DNA of 32,803 nucleotides from assembly GCA_017857825.1 (NCBI GenBank), contig JAFMCK010000005.1, positions 1-32,803 of the forward strand. The letters are read 5' to 3'. Positions 8,375 through 17,157 of this stretch are shown piece after piece. Below the pieces are notes generated by a model. The model saw nothing but the letters and a program-made list of their open reading frames with translations. It did not search any database and was not told where the DNA came from. This DNA comes from Rhodospirillales bacterium (GTDB lineage: Bacteria; Pseudomonadota; Alphaproteobacteria; Rhodospirillales; Casp-alpha2). The first letter of the stretch is position 1, and each line of letters begins with the position of its first letter. The translations under genes were made by a program, and so were the position numbers.

Positions 8375-10102
8375 TTACTTTAACGACGAATCCGTCAAAC
8401 CGATATCTTTCCGAAAAACACCAATAAAAGGTGTTTTTGAAAAATGAACCAAGCCTGAAAGTCGCGCAAAGAAGTCACTTTCATCGCCTGCTTCAATGGC
8501 CCGAATGCGCGCCGCTGCTTGGTGCGCATCACGAACGCAAATCTCTGGATAATCGCGAAGAATACTAGAAACTTGTTCGCGCATTAAATCTGCAAAAAAT
8601 GTATATTGCCCGAATTGCAGGCCTTCTATCACGACCGACGATGGATCCGAAAAGCCGTATTTTTTTGTGCAAAGCAGCTCGAACAACGGCGCATTCGTTT
8701 GTTTGACATTCGTTAAACCTTCGATGCAGTCTTTGAAAAATGATTTCCCGAGCGGGGTCTCTGAAAACGATTTTTTAAGCTGCAAGAAAATTGTCCGTTC
8801 TGGAAACTCTGTGGCGAGTTGTCTTACAAACGAAACCATTGTTGGCAAGCCGACAAAAGCAGACGTGTAAATGACAATATCGTCTGAACGCGGGCTGCCC
8901 ATCAAAGCAAAATCAGGCTCCTTCGCATTGAAGGATCCAACGGGCGAGACGATCATATTTTCGTCCCAAGTCTTTTTGGTCGTCTCATTATACAAAGCGC
9001 TGCTGTGTACATAAAATGTATCAAAGCTAATGTAATGCCACATGGGTGAATGTGTCGTGTAGGTCGGAAAGCCATGGATAACACCGTATGCCTTTCCGCC
9101 GATCCTATTTAACTGCTCTCGTCGCAGTATGTGCTCGACGTTATATTCGTCTCTACACCAAAAATGTTTGATTTTGAACCGATGAAATAACGCGTGAAAC
9201 ATCGCGCGTTTATATATGATGGAGCTGACTAAATAGTAGTGCGCAGGACGAAGCGTCCGGTATGCGGCATAGTAATTCAGCGTATCTTGAAAGGCCTGCT
9301 GAATGGCCAAGATTGCGGCCTTAACGTCAAAGCGGCCATCGGTCACCTCACATTTATCATATGCGGCTAACTCGAATTTATCCGTCGGTTGCGTTCTATT
9401 TCTTTTCACAAGAAGAACGTCACCGCCGACGCTAGCGGCGTCGTATAATTTAAAGTCCGAAGGGTTTAAATAAAAATCGGCACCTAAAAAATAATTCTTT
9501 GGCTGCAGCGAGCCAAGGCGCGTTCGTGATAAAATCCATGCGACGGAATACGACACAATAGCAAAACCAAGGCTAAAATTAATAAATGACCTGAGCCATT
9601 TTTTTGGGCGGCTTAAATTTATTTTCTCTGTTTTATCCGCCGTAAATGCATCGAAAAGACCGGCAGTATCGGAATCAATACCAGAATAGGAAACCGTGCC
9701 TTTCGGGACGGCTTTATTGATCGAATCAATCTTTAGTACCCGTATATGGGCTGGCTTCATGTAATTACAGGTTACTTGTTTGTAGGCGAATACATCAATT
9801 TTGTTCGGTAAGTTTATATTTGAATATCCGAACTGATTATTGTGCCACGCCTCGGTTTTTCCGAAGACGTCGTAAAATAATGTGCGAAGGGGATAGTCCC
9901 AGACTAGCTGCATCTCAGGCGCCAAAACGCGCGCATCTTTGACGCTATCAAAGCGGGTCAAAAAGTCGTGTGCACGGCTCAATATCGGGTTGAATATCGG
10001 TAGGTGCGCCGACACCTCGAGCACATAGGTGTCGTACCCTAATGCAGACCTAACGAGCACATTAAAGATCGTGATTTCGTTGAGGACATAAACTTTAATC
10101 AC
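8375..10102 (-). CDS. uncharacterised GT-B-like surface-glycan protein, 575 aa
   Basis: I do not recognise a named family. The C-terminal two thirds reads like the CDP-glycerol-transferase / capsule-type GT-B superfamily: a YGVIHGFPTYT turn followed by a segment on a partner's position (DTFYVHSSALYNE), then VSPVGSFN, then a second Rossmann-like half beginning IVIYTSAF and ending with a SSVVIEGLQFG motif where such proteins bind the donor phosphate. The N-terminal 200 residues match nothing I know and end in a single hydrophobic stretch (about 172-191) that could anchor or pack against the membrane. The start is GTG at 10102, with GGGGA 8 nt upstream. The gene is visibly A+T-rich compared with the flanks. 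A glycosyl- or alditol-phosphate transferase is an inference. Confidence 0.6.
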   Translation of the reverse strand: MIKVYVLNEITIFNVLVRSALGYDTYVLEVSAHLPIFNPILSRAHDFLTRFDSVKDARVLAPEMQLVWDYPLRTLFYDVFGKTEAWHNNQFGYSNINLPNKIDVFAYKQVTCNYMKPAHIRVLKIDSINKAVPKGTVSYSGIDSDTAGLFDAFTADKTEKINLSRPKKWLRSFINFSLGFAIVSYSVAWILSRTRLGSLQPKNYFLGADFYLNPSDFKLYDAASVGGDVLLVKRNRTQPTDKFELAAYDKCEVTDGRFDVKAAILAIQQAFQDTLNYYAAYRTLRPAHYYLVSSIIYKRAMFHALFHRFKIKHFWCRDEYNVEHILRREQLNRIGGKAYGVIHGFPTYTTHSPMWHYISFDTFYVHSSALYNETTKKTWDENMIVSPVGSFNAKEPDFALMGSPRSDDIVIYTSAFVGLPTMVSFVRQLATEFPERTIFLQLKKSFSETPLGKSFFKDCIEGLTNVKQTNAPLFELLCTKKYGFSDPSSVVIEGLQFGQYTFFADLMREQVSSILRDYPEICVRDAHQAAARIRAIEAGDESDFFARLSGLVHFSKTPFIGVFRKDIGLTDSSLK

Positions 10103-10151
10103 GTCAAAATCCCCAATATTGAATACGGCATATTTTCATTCGAATATGTGC

Positions 10152-10823
10152 TCATCTTGTTTCGTTATATAAGTTCGCGATGTCACATAACCCGTTCAAT
10201 ATCAGAACATTTTTCTTATCGAAGAACGCTTTCCAACCGTCAAATTCACTCATTTCGGTAAGGAATATAAAATCCATACCGAAGTGTTGGGCGGCCTCGT
10301 AATCGTATTTTGCATCGCCGACGAAAACCGGATTATTTGCCAGTATGCCTTTGTCTTTTAAGGCGTCGATGATCTCTACCTTATTTCTTGGGCTTCCGTT
10401 GATGCTTTGAAAAAGGTGGCTTAAACCCTTTTTCGAAAACACGTTATTCAATTCTATTTCATCGCCACCAGAGACGACGGCACATGTATGGCGCTTGTTC
10501 AATAAGGACAAGAATTCACGCAGGCACGGCGCTTCTTCACACGCCGGCAATGCATTGAAGACATACTCACCGTACTGAGCCAGCAGCGTTTCAGTTAACG
10601 CCTCGGGGTTTGGTGCGTTAAGAATTGTTTCGCTGAAATGCGCTAATTTTTTGTAACGTGAAATCCCCCCGTTGGAGACATGATACTCAACAAGCGACGT
10701 CATCGCTTCTGGTCCGTATGCGCGGCCGACTTCACGAAAGGCATTCGTCTTTATCTGATTGCTGTTCAATAGAACGCCGTCGCAATCGAACAGCCAGACG
10801 TCGTAGTCGCTGAGTGAGCGCAA
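10152..10823 (-). CDS. HAD-superfamily phosphatase
   Basis: A 223-residue HAD subfamily I hydrolase: motif I DCDGV with the nucleophile D13 and general acid D15, motif II serine in VVSGGDE, the lysine before the last motif in the NKVEI segment, and motif IV GDAKYDYEAA. The cap domain sits between motifs I and II (about 25-95). It should dephosphorylate a small phosphorylated substrate. It lies 25 nt after the KdsB-like gene, which in turn is coupled to the aldolase gene. By analogy with KdsA-KdsC-KdsB I infer that it removes the phosphate from the aldol product before CMP activation. The start appears to be TTG at 10823, with AAAGA about 9 nt upstream. Confidence 0.9.
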   Translation of the reverse strand: MRSLSDYDVWLFDCDGVLLNSNQIKTNAFREVGRAYGPEAMTSLVEYHVSNGGISRYKKLAHFSETILNAPNPEALTETLLAQYGEYVFNALPACEEAPCLREFLSLLNKRHTCAVVSGGDEIELNNVFSKKGLSHLFQSINGSPRNKVEIIDALKDKGILANNPVFVGDAKYDYEAAQHFGMDFIFLTEMSEFDGWKAFFDKKNVLILNGLCDIANLYNETR

Positions 10824-10848
10824 AACTATATTTCTTTCATCAACATTT

Positions 10849-11568
10849 TTATTGAATAATCTGCCGGATCTTTTCTAAATCTTCCGGCGTATCGACGGCG
10901 TAAGATTGGCCTGAAAGTTCAATCATATGAACTTCAAAGCCGAGCTCCAAAAACCGAAGAATTTCTATGTCTTCAATATTTTCCAGGTGTGTTTTTTTGC
11001 TTTGATCGGCAAATGCCTGCAAAGCGGCACGTGGGAATGCGTAAATACAAATCTGCCGTTTTGCAGTCTGAAAAGACAGCGCCTTCGTTGTTGGGATTGC
11101 GGCGCGGCTCATATACAAGAGTCGGCCATCCGGCCGCGCGACCACCTTGGGAATGGATGGGTTTCGAAAACTTTCTTCGTCCTCAATCACGGCCATGCCG
11201 TTGATCACGCTTTCGGGATTCTTCTTTGCGGCTCGAATGATATTTGAAATATCTTCCGGATCGATAATTGGCTCATCACCTTGAACGTTGATATATATAT
11301 CGGCATCAATTTTTTCTGCAACACATGCCAACCGATCCGTTCCTGTTAAACAATCGGCGGGGGTCATAACGACTTTCGCTGAAAATTCTTCGCAATGCCG
11401 TTGAATTCTTTCGTCGTCTGTTGCGATGTACACGTCTTCGGGTGACGTGCTCATGATGCACCGCTCATAGGTGCGCTGGATCATGCTTTTGCCGCAAATA
11501 TCAATGAGCGGCTTTCCAGGAAGTCGACTGGATTGATAGCGGGCCGGAATAACCACGATGGTTTTCAT
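10849..11568 (-). CDS. KdsB-like CMP-3-deoxy-ulosonate cytidylyltransferase
   Basis: A 239-residue member of the KdsB family, which transfers CMP from CTP to a 3-deoxy-2-ulosonic acid. It has the nucleotide-binding start IPARYQSSRLPGKPL, the VYIATDD and GTDR segments, the metal-binding NVQGDEP motif near residue 94, the HLENIEDIEILRFLE stretch and the C-terminal AVDTPEDLEKIR. Classical Kdo enzymes have His-Ser-Gly before TDR; here the stretch reads ADCLTGTDR. It may therefore prefer a sugar other than Kdo. Its ATG overlaps the stop of the aldolase gene (ATGA, 11565-11568), a tight coupling. The HAD phosphatase gene follows. It is the second CMP-sugar synthetase of the operon besides the LegF-like one. 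Confidence 0.88.
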   Translation of the reverse strand: MKTIVVIPARYQSSRLPGKPLIDICGKSMIQRTYERCIMSTSPEDVYIATDDERIQRHCEEFSAKVVMTPADCLTGTDRLACVAEKIDADIYINVQGDEPIIDPEDISNIIRAAKKNPESVINGMAVIEDEESFRNPSIPKVVARPDGRLLYMSRAAIPTTKALSFQTAKRQICIYAFPRAALQAFADQSKKTHLENIEDIEILRFLELGFEVHMIELSGQSYAVDTPEDLEKIRQIIQ

Positions 11569-13211
11569 GAGGATTTGTGCGTTCCAATTACAAGCGGATT
11601 GAATAGCGTTTGCTGCGTGACGGAAAACGTCGTCGGCGTTAATGCGATGAGCGGCACGTCGTGAGATGAAGCGTTGTAGGCCTCAATAATATGGTTCATT
11701 TCGCTGCGTGCTCGATGGCTCAAATCGTCGTCGCCGTCAAAACCAACTAAGAAGATACGCTTCGCGCCGGCAGCGACGGCAATGCAAATGGCATAGGCAG
11801 CCCCCAAAGAGCTCGGGATTGTGCAATCGAAACTACGGGCTTCGAATTTACGGGAATCAATCTTCACACCAAAATCGAATATATTCATACCTTCAAGGAT
11901 GCCCCCATGAAGATTATAGGTCTGATGTAGCGGCAGAATGATCGGTTGTTTTATCTCTAGATAATGCGCCGATTCAATCAATATCCTTGCTGGGTTGCAG
12001 GCAACAAAGGCGTCTATTAGGTCATTTGGAAGCGGCGTTGACGTGTTTATAGACAGCACGGATATTTCATTATTCGAAATGAAATTTTTGATGTCGTCTG
12101 AATATTCTCGAACACTTTGACCTGCACCGATGATAAGGAAATCATCCGCCGTAAATAATTCTGAAGGTGACCTTTCTTGCAAGGTCGACGTTGATTCCGT
12201 GCCCATTACGGCACTTGATAAATTCTGTAGGCTAAACGTGTGGCTGTTCTCACCCTTTAGCCGTTTCAAAACGCTCATCACGACATTTGGATCGTATTCC
12301 ATATCCGAGTGCATGGTTTGCACATAGGTCGGATGAATATTTTCTTTGGCAGAAAAATAATAAAGTGGGTTAGGGCCCCAGCGATATTTATCTTTTAAAT
12401 CTTCAATGTCCGTCATGCATATCGAGATCAGACTTTCTGAATTGAAAGTATTGTTGAAGCGGCTTTCCAATTCGCCGATTAAGACTTCGGTCTTGGCATT
12501 TCCCGCACCGCGGCCCATGCCCTGAAGCGTTGCATCCAACCACGTAACCCCTTCAGCGGCGGCAGCCAAAGAATTTTCAAGCGCGCGTTCCATATTATTG
12601 TGGGTATGAATACCAAGTTCACCCGACCATTCTTTGCGTAATGTATGAATGCATCGAACCACATCTTCTTTGCCCATGTTGCCTAACGAGTCTGCAAAAT
12701 ACAGAACTTCAATCGCCTCGCAGCGCGCCATCTTTAACGCAACTTCCGTCAACTCATCATCGCTGGCCCGCGATACCTGCATCAGGTTTACGATGACCGT
12801 ATAACCTTTGGCTTTTAATAAATCGGTGATCTCGGGGATATGGCTTACTTCGTGGAGGTGCGCAGCAACGCGAACAATCTCGACCGGCGAGTTTATACGC
12901 TCGTCAAATAGCATGTCGAGCGCAGCGGCAATGCCGTTTTCATGCTTTATCAAATCGCTCGCATTGACCATCACGGCGATTTTCGAATGCGTTGGTAAAT
13001 CTAGGCTTTTGAGAAAAAGGTCCGTGGTAAAAAAATATGGCCCATAAAATCCCTCTTTTGCAAAAGTGCGCAAGCCAAGCTCAAGAACATCAACGCGTGA
13101 CTCATCTAACGCGCGAAGATATTTCTCGACCAACGGTCGCGAGAAATTCCAAGCATTATAGTAGCCACCGTCTCTGAGTGTGCAGTCGAGAAGTTTGATA
13201 TTCTTGGTCAT
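11565..13211 (-). CDS. DRE-TIM metallolyase (HMGL-like aldolase) fused to a DUF115/MptE-like domain
   Basis: A 548-residue two-domain protein. Residues 1-290 form an HMG-CoA-lyase-like TIM barrel: the start LLDCTLRDGGY carries the catalytic R13/D14, and IHTHNN gives metal ligands H202 and H204. In this superfamily 4-hydroxy-2-oxovalerate aldolase joins or splits pyruvate and an aldehyde. Residues about 355-548 form a Rossmann-like domain starting FLIIGAGQS and containing KRIFLVGFDGDDD, similar to DUF115/MptE-like proteins of flagellin-glycosylation loci. I infer a pyruvate aldolase making a 2-keto-3-deoxy sugar acid, because the coupled KdsB-like and HAD genes supply the other two steps of such a route. 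The ATG at 13211 has AAAGG 9 nt upstream. The role of the C-terminal domain is unknown. Confidence 0.82.
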   Translation of the reverse strand: MTKNIKLLDCTLRDGGYYNAWNFSRPLVEKYLRALDESRVDVLELGLRTFAKEGFYGPYFFTTDLFLKSLDLPTHSKIAVMVNASDLIKHENGIAAALDMLFDERINSPVEIVRVAAHLHEVSHIPEITDLLKAKGYTVIVNLMQVSRASDDELTEVALKMARCEAIEVLYFADSLGNMGKEDVVRCIHTLRKEWSGELGIHTHNNMERALENSLAAAAEGVTWLDATLQGMGRGAGNAKTEVLIGELESRFNNTFNSESLISICMTDIEDLKDKYRWGPNPLYYFSAKENIHPTYVQTMHSDMEYDPNVVMSVLKRLKGENSHTFSLQNLSSAVMGTESTSTLQERSPSELFTADDFLIIGAGQSVREYSDDIKNFISNNEISVLSINTSTPLPNDLIDAFVACNPARILIESAHYLEIKQPIILPLHQTYNLHGGILEGMNIFDFGVKIDSRKFEARSFDCTIPSSLGAAYAICIAVAAGAKRIFLVGFDGDDDLSHRARSEMNHIIEAYNASSHDVPLIALTPTTFSVTQQTLFNPLVIGTHKSS

Positions 13212-13276
13212 TTAGATTGCCTTTTGTTTAAACCCTTGGCGTTTAACGGCCATGTTATCTTTTTGCCGAAATGTTT

Positions 13277-13441
13277 CTAAGCGTTCGTAAAATCACATAC
13301 GTGCAAACGCCCTAACGATCTTGGCGCAGCGGAGATGAATTTCAACCAAGCATACCACTGTTTGATCGACAAGTTGATGGCCCCAAGCGGTCTTGGAAGA
13401 CGCCTAAGCGGGGTGCGATAATCAAAAACGGTTTCGCCCAT
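13277..13441 (-). CDS. possible small protein, 54 aa
   Basis: In the 251-base gap between the LegF-like gene and the aldolase gene there is one open frame of 54 codons, ATG at 13441 to TAG at 13277. It starts 21 nt after the LegF stop, in the same frame but behind four stop codons. The predicted protein is basic and aromatic (QWYAWLKF in the middle). It shows no known motif, signal peptide or membrane helix. There is no clear ribosome-binding site. It could be a real small gene, a remnant of a longer one, or chance. Confidence 0.3.
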   Translation of the reverse strand: MGETVFDYRTPLRRLPRPLGAINLSIKQWYAWLKFISAAPRSLGRLHVCDFTNA

Positions 13442-13462
13442 TTATGCTTAACATGTCGTCTA

Positions 13463-14143
13463 TTATTGTGATTCTGCTAAAATCGCATGGCACAGCCGCA
13501 ACTGAAATTCCGTATCGATATCAATTGACCGCTCTTCGGGCATCACGATGGCACGGGTTTCATCGTCCATGAAAACGCGATGTGCTAAAAACCATTCGGT
13601 CCGAAACGCAAAGATAGCCCCGTTCAACATCACCGTTGCGCTCGAAGCCGACGCAGTTTGATCCGTCGCCATGGGCGTCATCCTGCCGTCGTGCGTTACC
13701 TTATAGCACCACCATGGCTGATGGCTCACTGGGCCGACGGCAACACAGCTGTCGATCTTGGTATCGGCCAACAACGCCAGCGCGGTTGAAATATCGTCTG
13801 AGCAACGAAGCGGCGAGGTCGGTTGTAGCAACACACCAACGTCATAGGTTTCGCCGATGCTTGAAAAGTGCTGCAACGCGTGGGCGACAACATCAGCTGA
13901 GGTGGCGTCATCACTCGCCAAGTCGGGCGGTCGCATAAACGGGATCTCGGCGCCAAAACTTTTTGCGACGTCGGCGATCTCGCGATAATCGGTTGAGACA
14001 ATCACCCGGTCAATAATAGCGCATCCAAGTGCGGCTTCAATCGTCCACGCAATCAGCGGGCGCCCGCCGACGTCGCGGGTATTTTTACCCGGCACGCGCT
14101 TTGATCCACCACGGGCAGGAATAATAGCGAGGACGCGCATCAT
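13463..14143 (-). CDS. legF: CMP-nonulosonate cytidylyltransferase (LegF/NeuA type)
   Basis: A 226-residue acylneuraminate cytidylyltransferase. The CTP-binding motif IPARGGSKRVPGKN is at residues 8-21, followed by VIVSTD, the VLLQPTSPLR motif (about 104-113) and the C-terminal SIDIDTEFQL with the metal-binding aspartates. It transfers CMP from CTP to a nine-carbon 2-keto acid. Neighbouring LegC, PtmE, LegI and LegG homologues point to legionaminic acid rather than sialic or pseudaminic acid. It starts with a double ATG (14143/14140), 31 nt after the LegC stop, without an obvious ribosome-binding site. The symbol rests on context as well as family. Confidence 0.88.
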   Translation of the reverse strand: MMRVLAIIPARGGSKRVPGKNTRDVGGRPLIAWTIEAALGCAIIDRVIVSTDYREIADVAKSFGAEIPFMRPPDLASDDATSADVVAHALQHFSSIGETYDVGVLLQPTSPLRCSDDISTALALLADTKIDSCVAVGPVSHQPWWCYKVTHDGRMTPMATDQTASASSATVMLNGAIFAFRTEWFLAHRVFMDDETRAIVMPEERSIDIDTEFQLRLCHAILAESQ

Positions 14144-14174
14144 TGGTGATGTTTTGAAATGATGTTGAAGATTG

Positions 14175-15347
14175 CTATTGGCCTTGCAGTTTATCTACGA
14201 GCTGCGGGCTCGAAGGCAGGTTGATGGTGCGGCGGTATAAATCGCCTGCGTTTTTCATGCGCGCATGCGGCGCGGATTTATAAATTGGCAAATCATGCAA
14301 CGGATACCAAAGTGGCCGACAGCTCAACCCGGCATCATTCAGTGCCGCCAGGATATCGTCGCGATGTTCGGCAACATGCTCATCCAAGATAATTGCATTG
14401 AGCCAGTAGTTGCTTTGCCTGTCAGTGCGCTCGATTAAAAACCGGACGTTATCTATGTTGCCAAAGGCGGCGTCATAAAGCGCGGCCAACCGTCTTTTGC
14501 GTTCTAATTTCGAGGATAGTTGCTCCAATTGTCCGCATCCCAACGCCGCATTTAGGTTAGGCATTCTAAAGTTATAGCCGATGGCGTCGTGCTTATATTC
14601 CCATTTGTGCGGCGCTTTTGCCGTTGTGCTTAAATGGCGCATACGTTTTGCCAACTCTTGGTTCGCTGTCAAAACCGCGCCGCCCCCTCCCGTGGTGACG
14701 ATCTTATTGCCGTTAAAGCTTAAAATACCGACATCGGCGAACGTGCCCGCATGCCGCCCATGATAGGTTGAGCCAACGGCGCCCGCTGCGTCTTCAATCA
14801 TCGGGATATCCAACCTCTTGGCCAGTGCGGCAATTTCTTCGATGTCACCAATATGGCCAAAAACGTGGGTCACGACGATGGCGGCGATTCGGCGACCGGT
14901 TGTGGCATTGACCCAGGACGTATCTGTTTTTTTGCAAGTTTGTTCTATGTGGGCCTGCAACATTTTAGCATCAATACCGAATGACTGTGGTTCGCAATCA
15001 ACGAAATGAGGAATCGCACCCAAATGAGACGCCGCCGCGGCCGTTGCCACGAACGTCGTTGACGGCACAATAACTTCATCCCCGGCGCCTACACCAACGG
15101 CGCGATATGCCAACTGTAGGGCCGCCGTGCCGGATGCCGTTGCGATCGCAAATGGGTTGCCGGTCAAGGTGCATAAATCGTCTTCGATTCGATCAACGTA
15201 AGAACCGACCGATGACACCCAACCTGAGCGCACGCAGTCACTGGTGTAGTCTTCTTCGCGCCCGGTGAATTCGGGCTCGTGCAGTGCTGCTGCCGCGGGC
15301 ACAACCGAGCGTGCGGCAAAACAGATCTGGTCGATCAAGTCTTTCAT
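14175..15347 (-). CDS. legC: PLP-dependent aminotransferase, LegC family
   Basis: A 390-residue DegT/DnrJ/EryC1 aminotransferase. The N-terminal PEFTGREEDY...SGWVSSVGSYV segment is characteristic of the LegC branch. The PLP lysine is K215 in SFNGNKIVTTGGGG and the cofactor-ring aspartate is D186 in IEDAAGA. LegC transfers an amino group to the C4 keto position of the 4-keto-6-deoxy nucleotide sugar, forming the amine later acylated on the way to legionaminic acid. An AGGA lies about 9 nt before the ATG. It sits between ptmE-like (11-nt gap) and legF-like, as an intact part of the pathway block. Its expected partner LegB is not in this window. Confidence 0.9.
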   Translation of the reverse strand: MKDLIDQICFAARSVVPAAAALHEPEFTGREEDYTSDCVRSGWVSSVGSYVDRIEDDLCTLTGNPFAIATASGTAALQLAYRAVGVGAGDEVIVPSTTFVATAAAASHLGAIPHFVDCEPQSFGIDAKMLQAHIEQTCKKTDTSWVNATTGRRIAAIVVTHVFGHIGDIEEIAALAKRLDIPMIEDAAGAVGSTYHGRHAGTFADVGILSFNGNKIVTTGGGGAVLTANQELAKRMRHLSTTAKAPHKWEYKHDAIGYNFRMPNLNAALGCGQLEQLSSKLERKRRLAALYDAAFGNIDNVRFLIERTDRQSNYWLNAIILDEHVAEHRDDILAALNDAGLSCRPLWYPLHDLPIYKSAPHARMKNAGDLYRRTINLPSSPQLVDKLQGQ

Positions 15348-15358
15348 CGGTGCAATTC

Positions 15359-16411
15359 CTATTGGCTCCGCTCAGTAAAATAGGACTGTGCTTCCTTGAA
15401 ATCTTCTTTCTGGCCAATATCAAGCCAGTACTCGCGTATTGGAAATGCAAGGCAGCGAATGCCATCATGCGACAGCATGTTGAAAAAATCAGTCATATAC
15501 AGGGGCGTATTTTCGGGCACCCGAGCAAAAAGATCACTGTTCAATACATAGATGCCCGCATTCACAAAGTACTCCTGAATAGGCTTTTCTTTGATTGCGA
15601 TGATTTCACTGTTTTCACACTGAACAACGCCATATGGAATTTGAAAGTCATAGCGCCGGATACACATGGTCGCCTGGGATTTCTGTTCCAAGTGATAAAG
15701 AAGCAAATTCGAAAAAGCGATGTCGGTCAGCACGTCGGCATTCATGACAATCACTGGCCGGTCCCCTCTCGGGGTGAAAAAACCCAGCGCACCTGCGGTG
15801 CCGAGCGCATTGTCTTCTTCGATATAATTAATGTTGGCACCAAAGCGCGCACCGTCGCCCAATGTGGCATACATCATTTCCTTTTTGTAATTCACCGCAA
15901 TCGTGATGTCGGTCAGTCCCTGCGAAACAAAATTTTCAATGATAATTTCAATCATTGGTTTTTCACCGATTGCAAGTAACGGCTTTGGCGTCGATTCTGT
16001 TAACGGCCACAGTCGCGAGCCCAATCCACCGGCCATCAAAATGACCTCTGCTGGAACCCTTCGTAGGTCTACATCGGCATGACTGACGTCCAAAACGTCG
16101 ATCACGCGACTGTCGTGATCAAGGATCGGAATATATTCCAGTTTTCGCTCACGGGCCTGGCGTATCAAACCTTTCTGCGCGGATCCGACGGTGCCCGTCA
16201 TCGGATTTTTGAACATTACGGTGCCGACGGGCTCGTCGAAACTTCGTCCATTAAGAATGGCGCGGCGAATATCGCCATCGGTGACGGTCCCGAGCAATCT
16301 GTCGTCTGCGTCGACGACGATACATATCTTTGCAACGTTTTTGTCGAGAACTTTGATGACGTCTGCGACTGTCGCTTCATCGCCTACAAAACAATTTTTA
16401 AATTGATCCAT
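15359..16411 (-). CDS. ptmE: nucleotidyltransferase with N-terminal CBS pair (PtmE type)
   Basis: 350 residues in two parts. The first, about 1-115, is a CBS-domain pair (VTDGDIRRAIL at 43-53 is the typical hallmark). The second, about 121-350, is a sugar-phosphate nucleotidyltransferase with MAGGLGSRLWPLT at 126-138, the lysine of PKPLL at about 143 and the metal-binding aspartate in VMNADVL (D226). In Campylobacter the matching protein PtmE makes GDP-glucosamine from glucosamine-1-phosphate and GTP, the first committed step to CMP-legionaminic acid. The CBS pair may bind a nucleotide for feedback control. The ATG directly abuts the stop of the methyltransferase gene (TAA-ATG), so they are coupled. 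Confidence 0.88.
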   Translation of the reverse strand: MDQFKNCFVGDEATVADVIKVLDKNVAKICIVVDADDRLLGTVTDGDIRRAILNGRSFDEPVGTVMFKNPMTGTVGSAQKGLIRQARERKLEYIPILDHDSRVIDVLDVSHADVDLRRVPAEVILMAGGLGSRLWPLTESTPKPLLAIGEKPMIEIIIENFVSQGLTDITIAVNYKKEMMYATLGDGARFGANINYIEEDNALGTAGALGFFTPRGDRPVIVMNADVLTDIAFSNLLLYHLEQKSQATMCIRRYDFQIPYGVVQCENSEIIAIKEKPIQEYFVNAGIYVLNSDLFARVPENTPLYMTDFFNMLSHDGIRCLAFPIREYWLDIGQKEDFKEAQSYFTERSQ

Positions 16412-17101
16412 TTACGATAGGCCATGTTCATTTTTTTGCGCTTGAATGACCCAATGCTTTAATTCCTTGGTGCCTTCCTCAAAGCTCCTGACCTGGTATT
16501 CTTTTGATCGCATTGAAAATCCGGCAAAAATTTCCGCGCAGTCTGCGTCGTTCGCGAAGTGATTTAAAACGGAATCATTATTTGGCCCGACAGAAATGCC
16601 CTTGAAAGTCCCAGGTGCTATTTCCTCACCAAAACCTTCGCCCCATGATCCTGTTGCCATCATGACCGAGAAAAACTGCCCACCGTCTTTGAGAAGTTCA
16701 CGGCAGTCCGCAACGATCCCGACCGTCGTTCTTAAAGGCATACATTGTAAGCAATTAACATCAATGACGGCGTCAAATGTATCACCGCCTACCAGCGCCC
16801 GAACGTCAAGTATATCGCCGACAAGAAGCTTCGTGTGATCCGATAGCCCTTCGTTATCGAGGCGGTCACGCGCTTGGCGTATGGCTGTTGCGGAGCCATC
16901 GATGCCCGTCACCGAAAATCCTTCACGCGCCATATACCAAATATTCGCGCCAGGCCCGCACCCCAGTTCTAAAATTCGGATGCTCTCGCGTGACTGAACC
17001 TTATAATAATTTCTCGCAACAAACCTGACTAAGCTCTCCGCTGGATAACGACCCCACTCATTTTCGGAAAATATCTCTTCCCAACGATGGCTCCATGACA
17101 T
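16412..17101 (-). CDS. class I SAM-dependent methyltransferase (PtmH-like)
   Basis: A 229-residue methyltransferase. SAM motif I is ILELGCGPGAN at about 43-53, the acidic ribose-binding residue is in VTGIDGS (about 64-70), and DVNCLQCMP follows. The opening WEEIFSENEWGRYPAE is typical of methyltransferases that stand beside ptmE in flagellin/legionaminate clusters (PtmH of Campylobacter), and here it also abuts the ptmE-like gene with no gap. It probably methylates a hydroxyl or an N-acyl group of the nonulosonic acid. A GGAG lies 11 nt before the ATG at 17101. Confidence 0.87.
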   Translation of the reverse strand: MSWSHRWEEIFSENEWGRYPAESLVRFVARNYYKVQSRESIRILELGCGPGANIWYMAREGFSVTGIDGSATAIRQARDRLDNEGLSDHTKLLVGDILDVRALVGGDTFDAVIDVNCLQCMPLRTTVGIVADCRELLKDGGQFFSVMMATGSWGEGFGEEIAPGTFKGISVGPNNDSVLNHFANDADCAEIFAGFSMRSKEYQVRSFEEGTKELKHWVIQAQKNEHGLS

Positions 17102-17157
17102 AGCAACATTTTCTCCGAATTTAAGGATACGTGATCAGCGGGTTAAATCAGTTTGGT

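Noticed and set aside
15284-15979. 231-codon plus-strand open frame
   Set aside because: It is antisense to the PtmE-like gene, which carries full catalytic motifs; no motif of its own.
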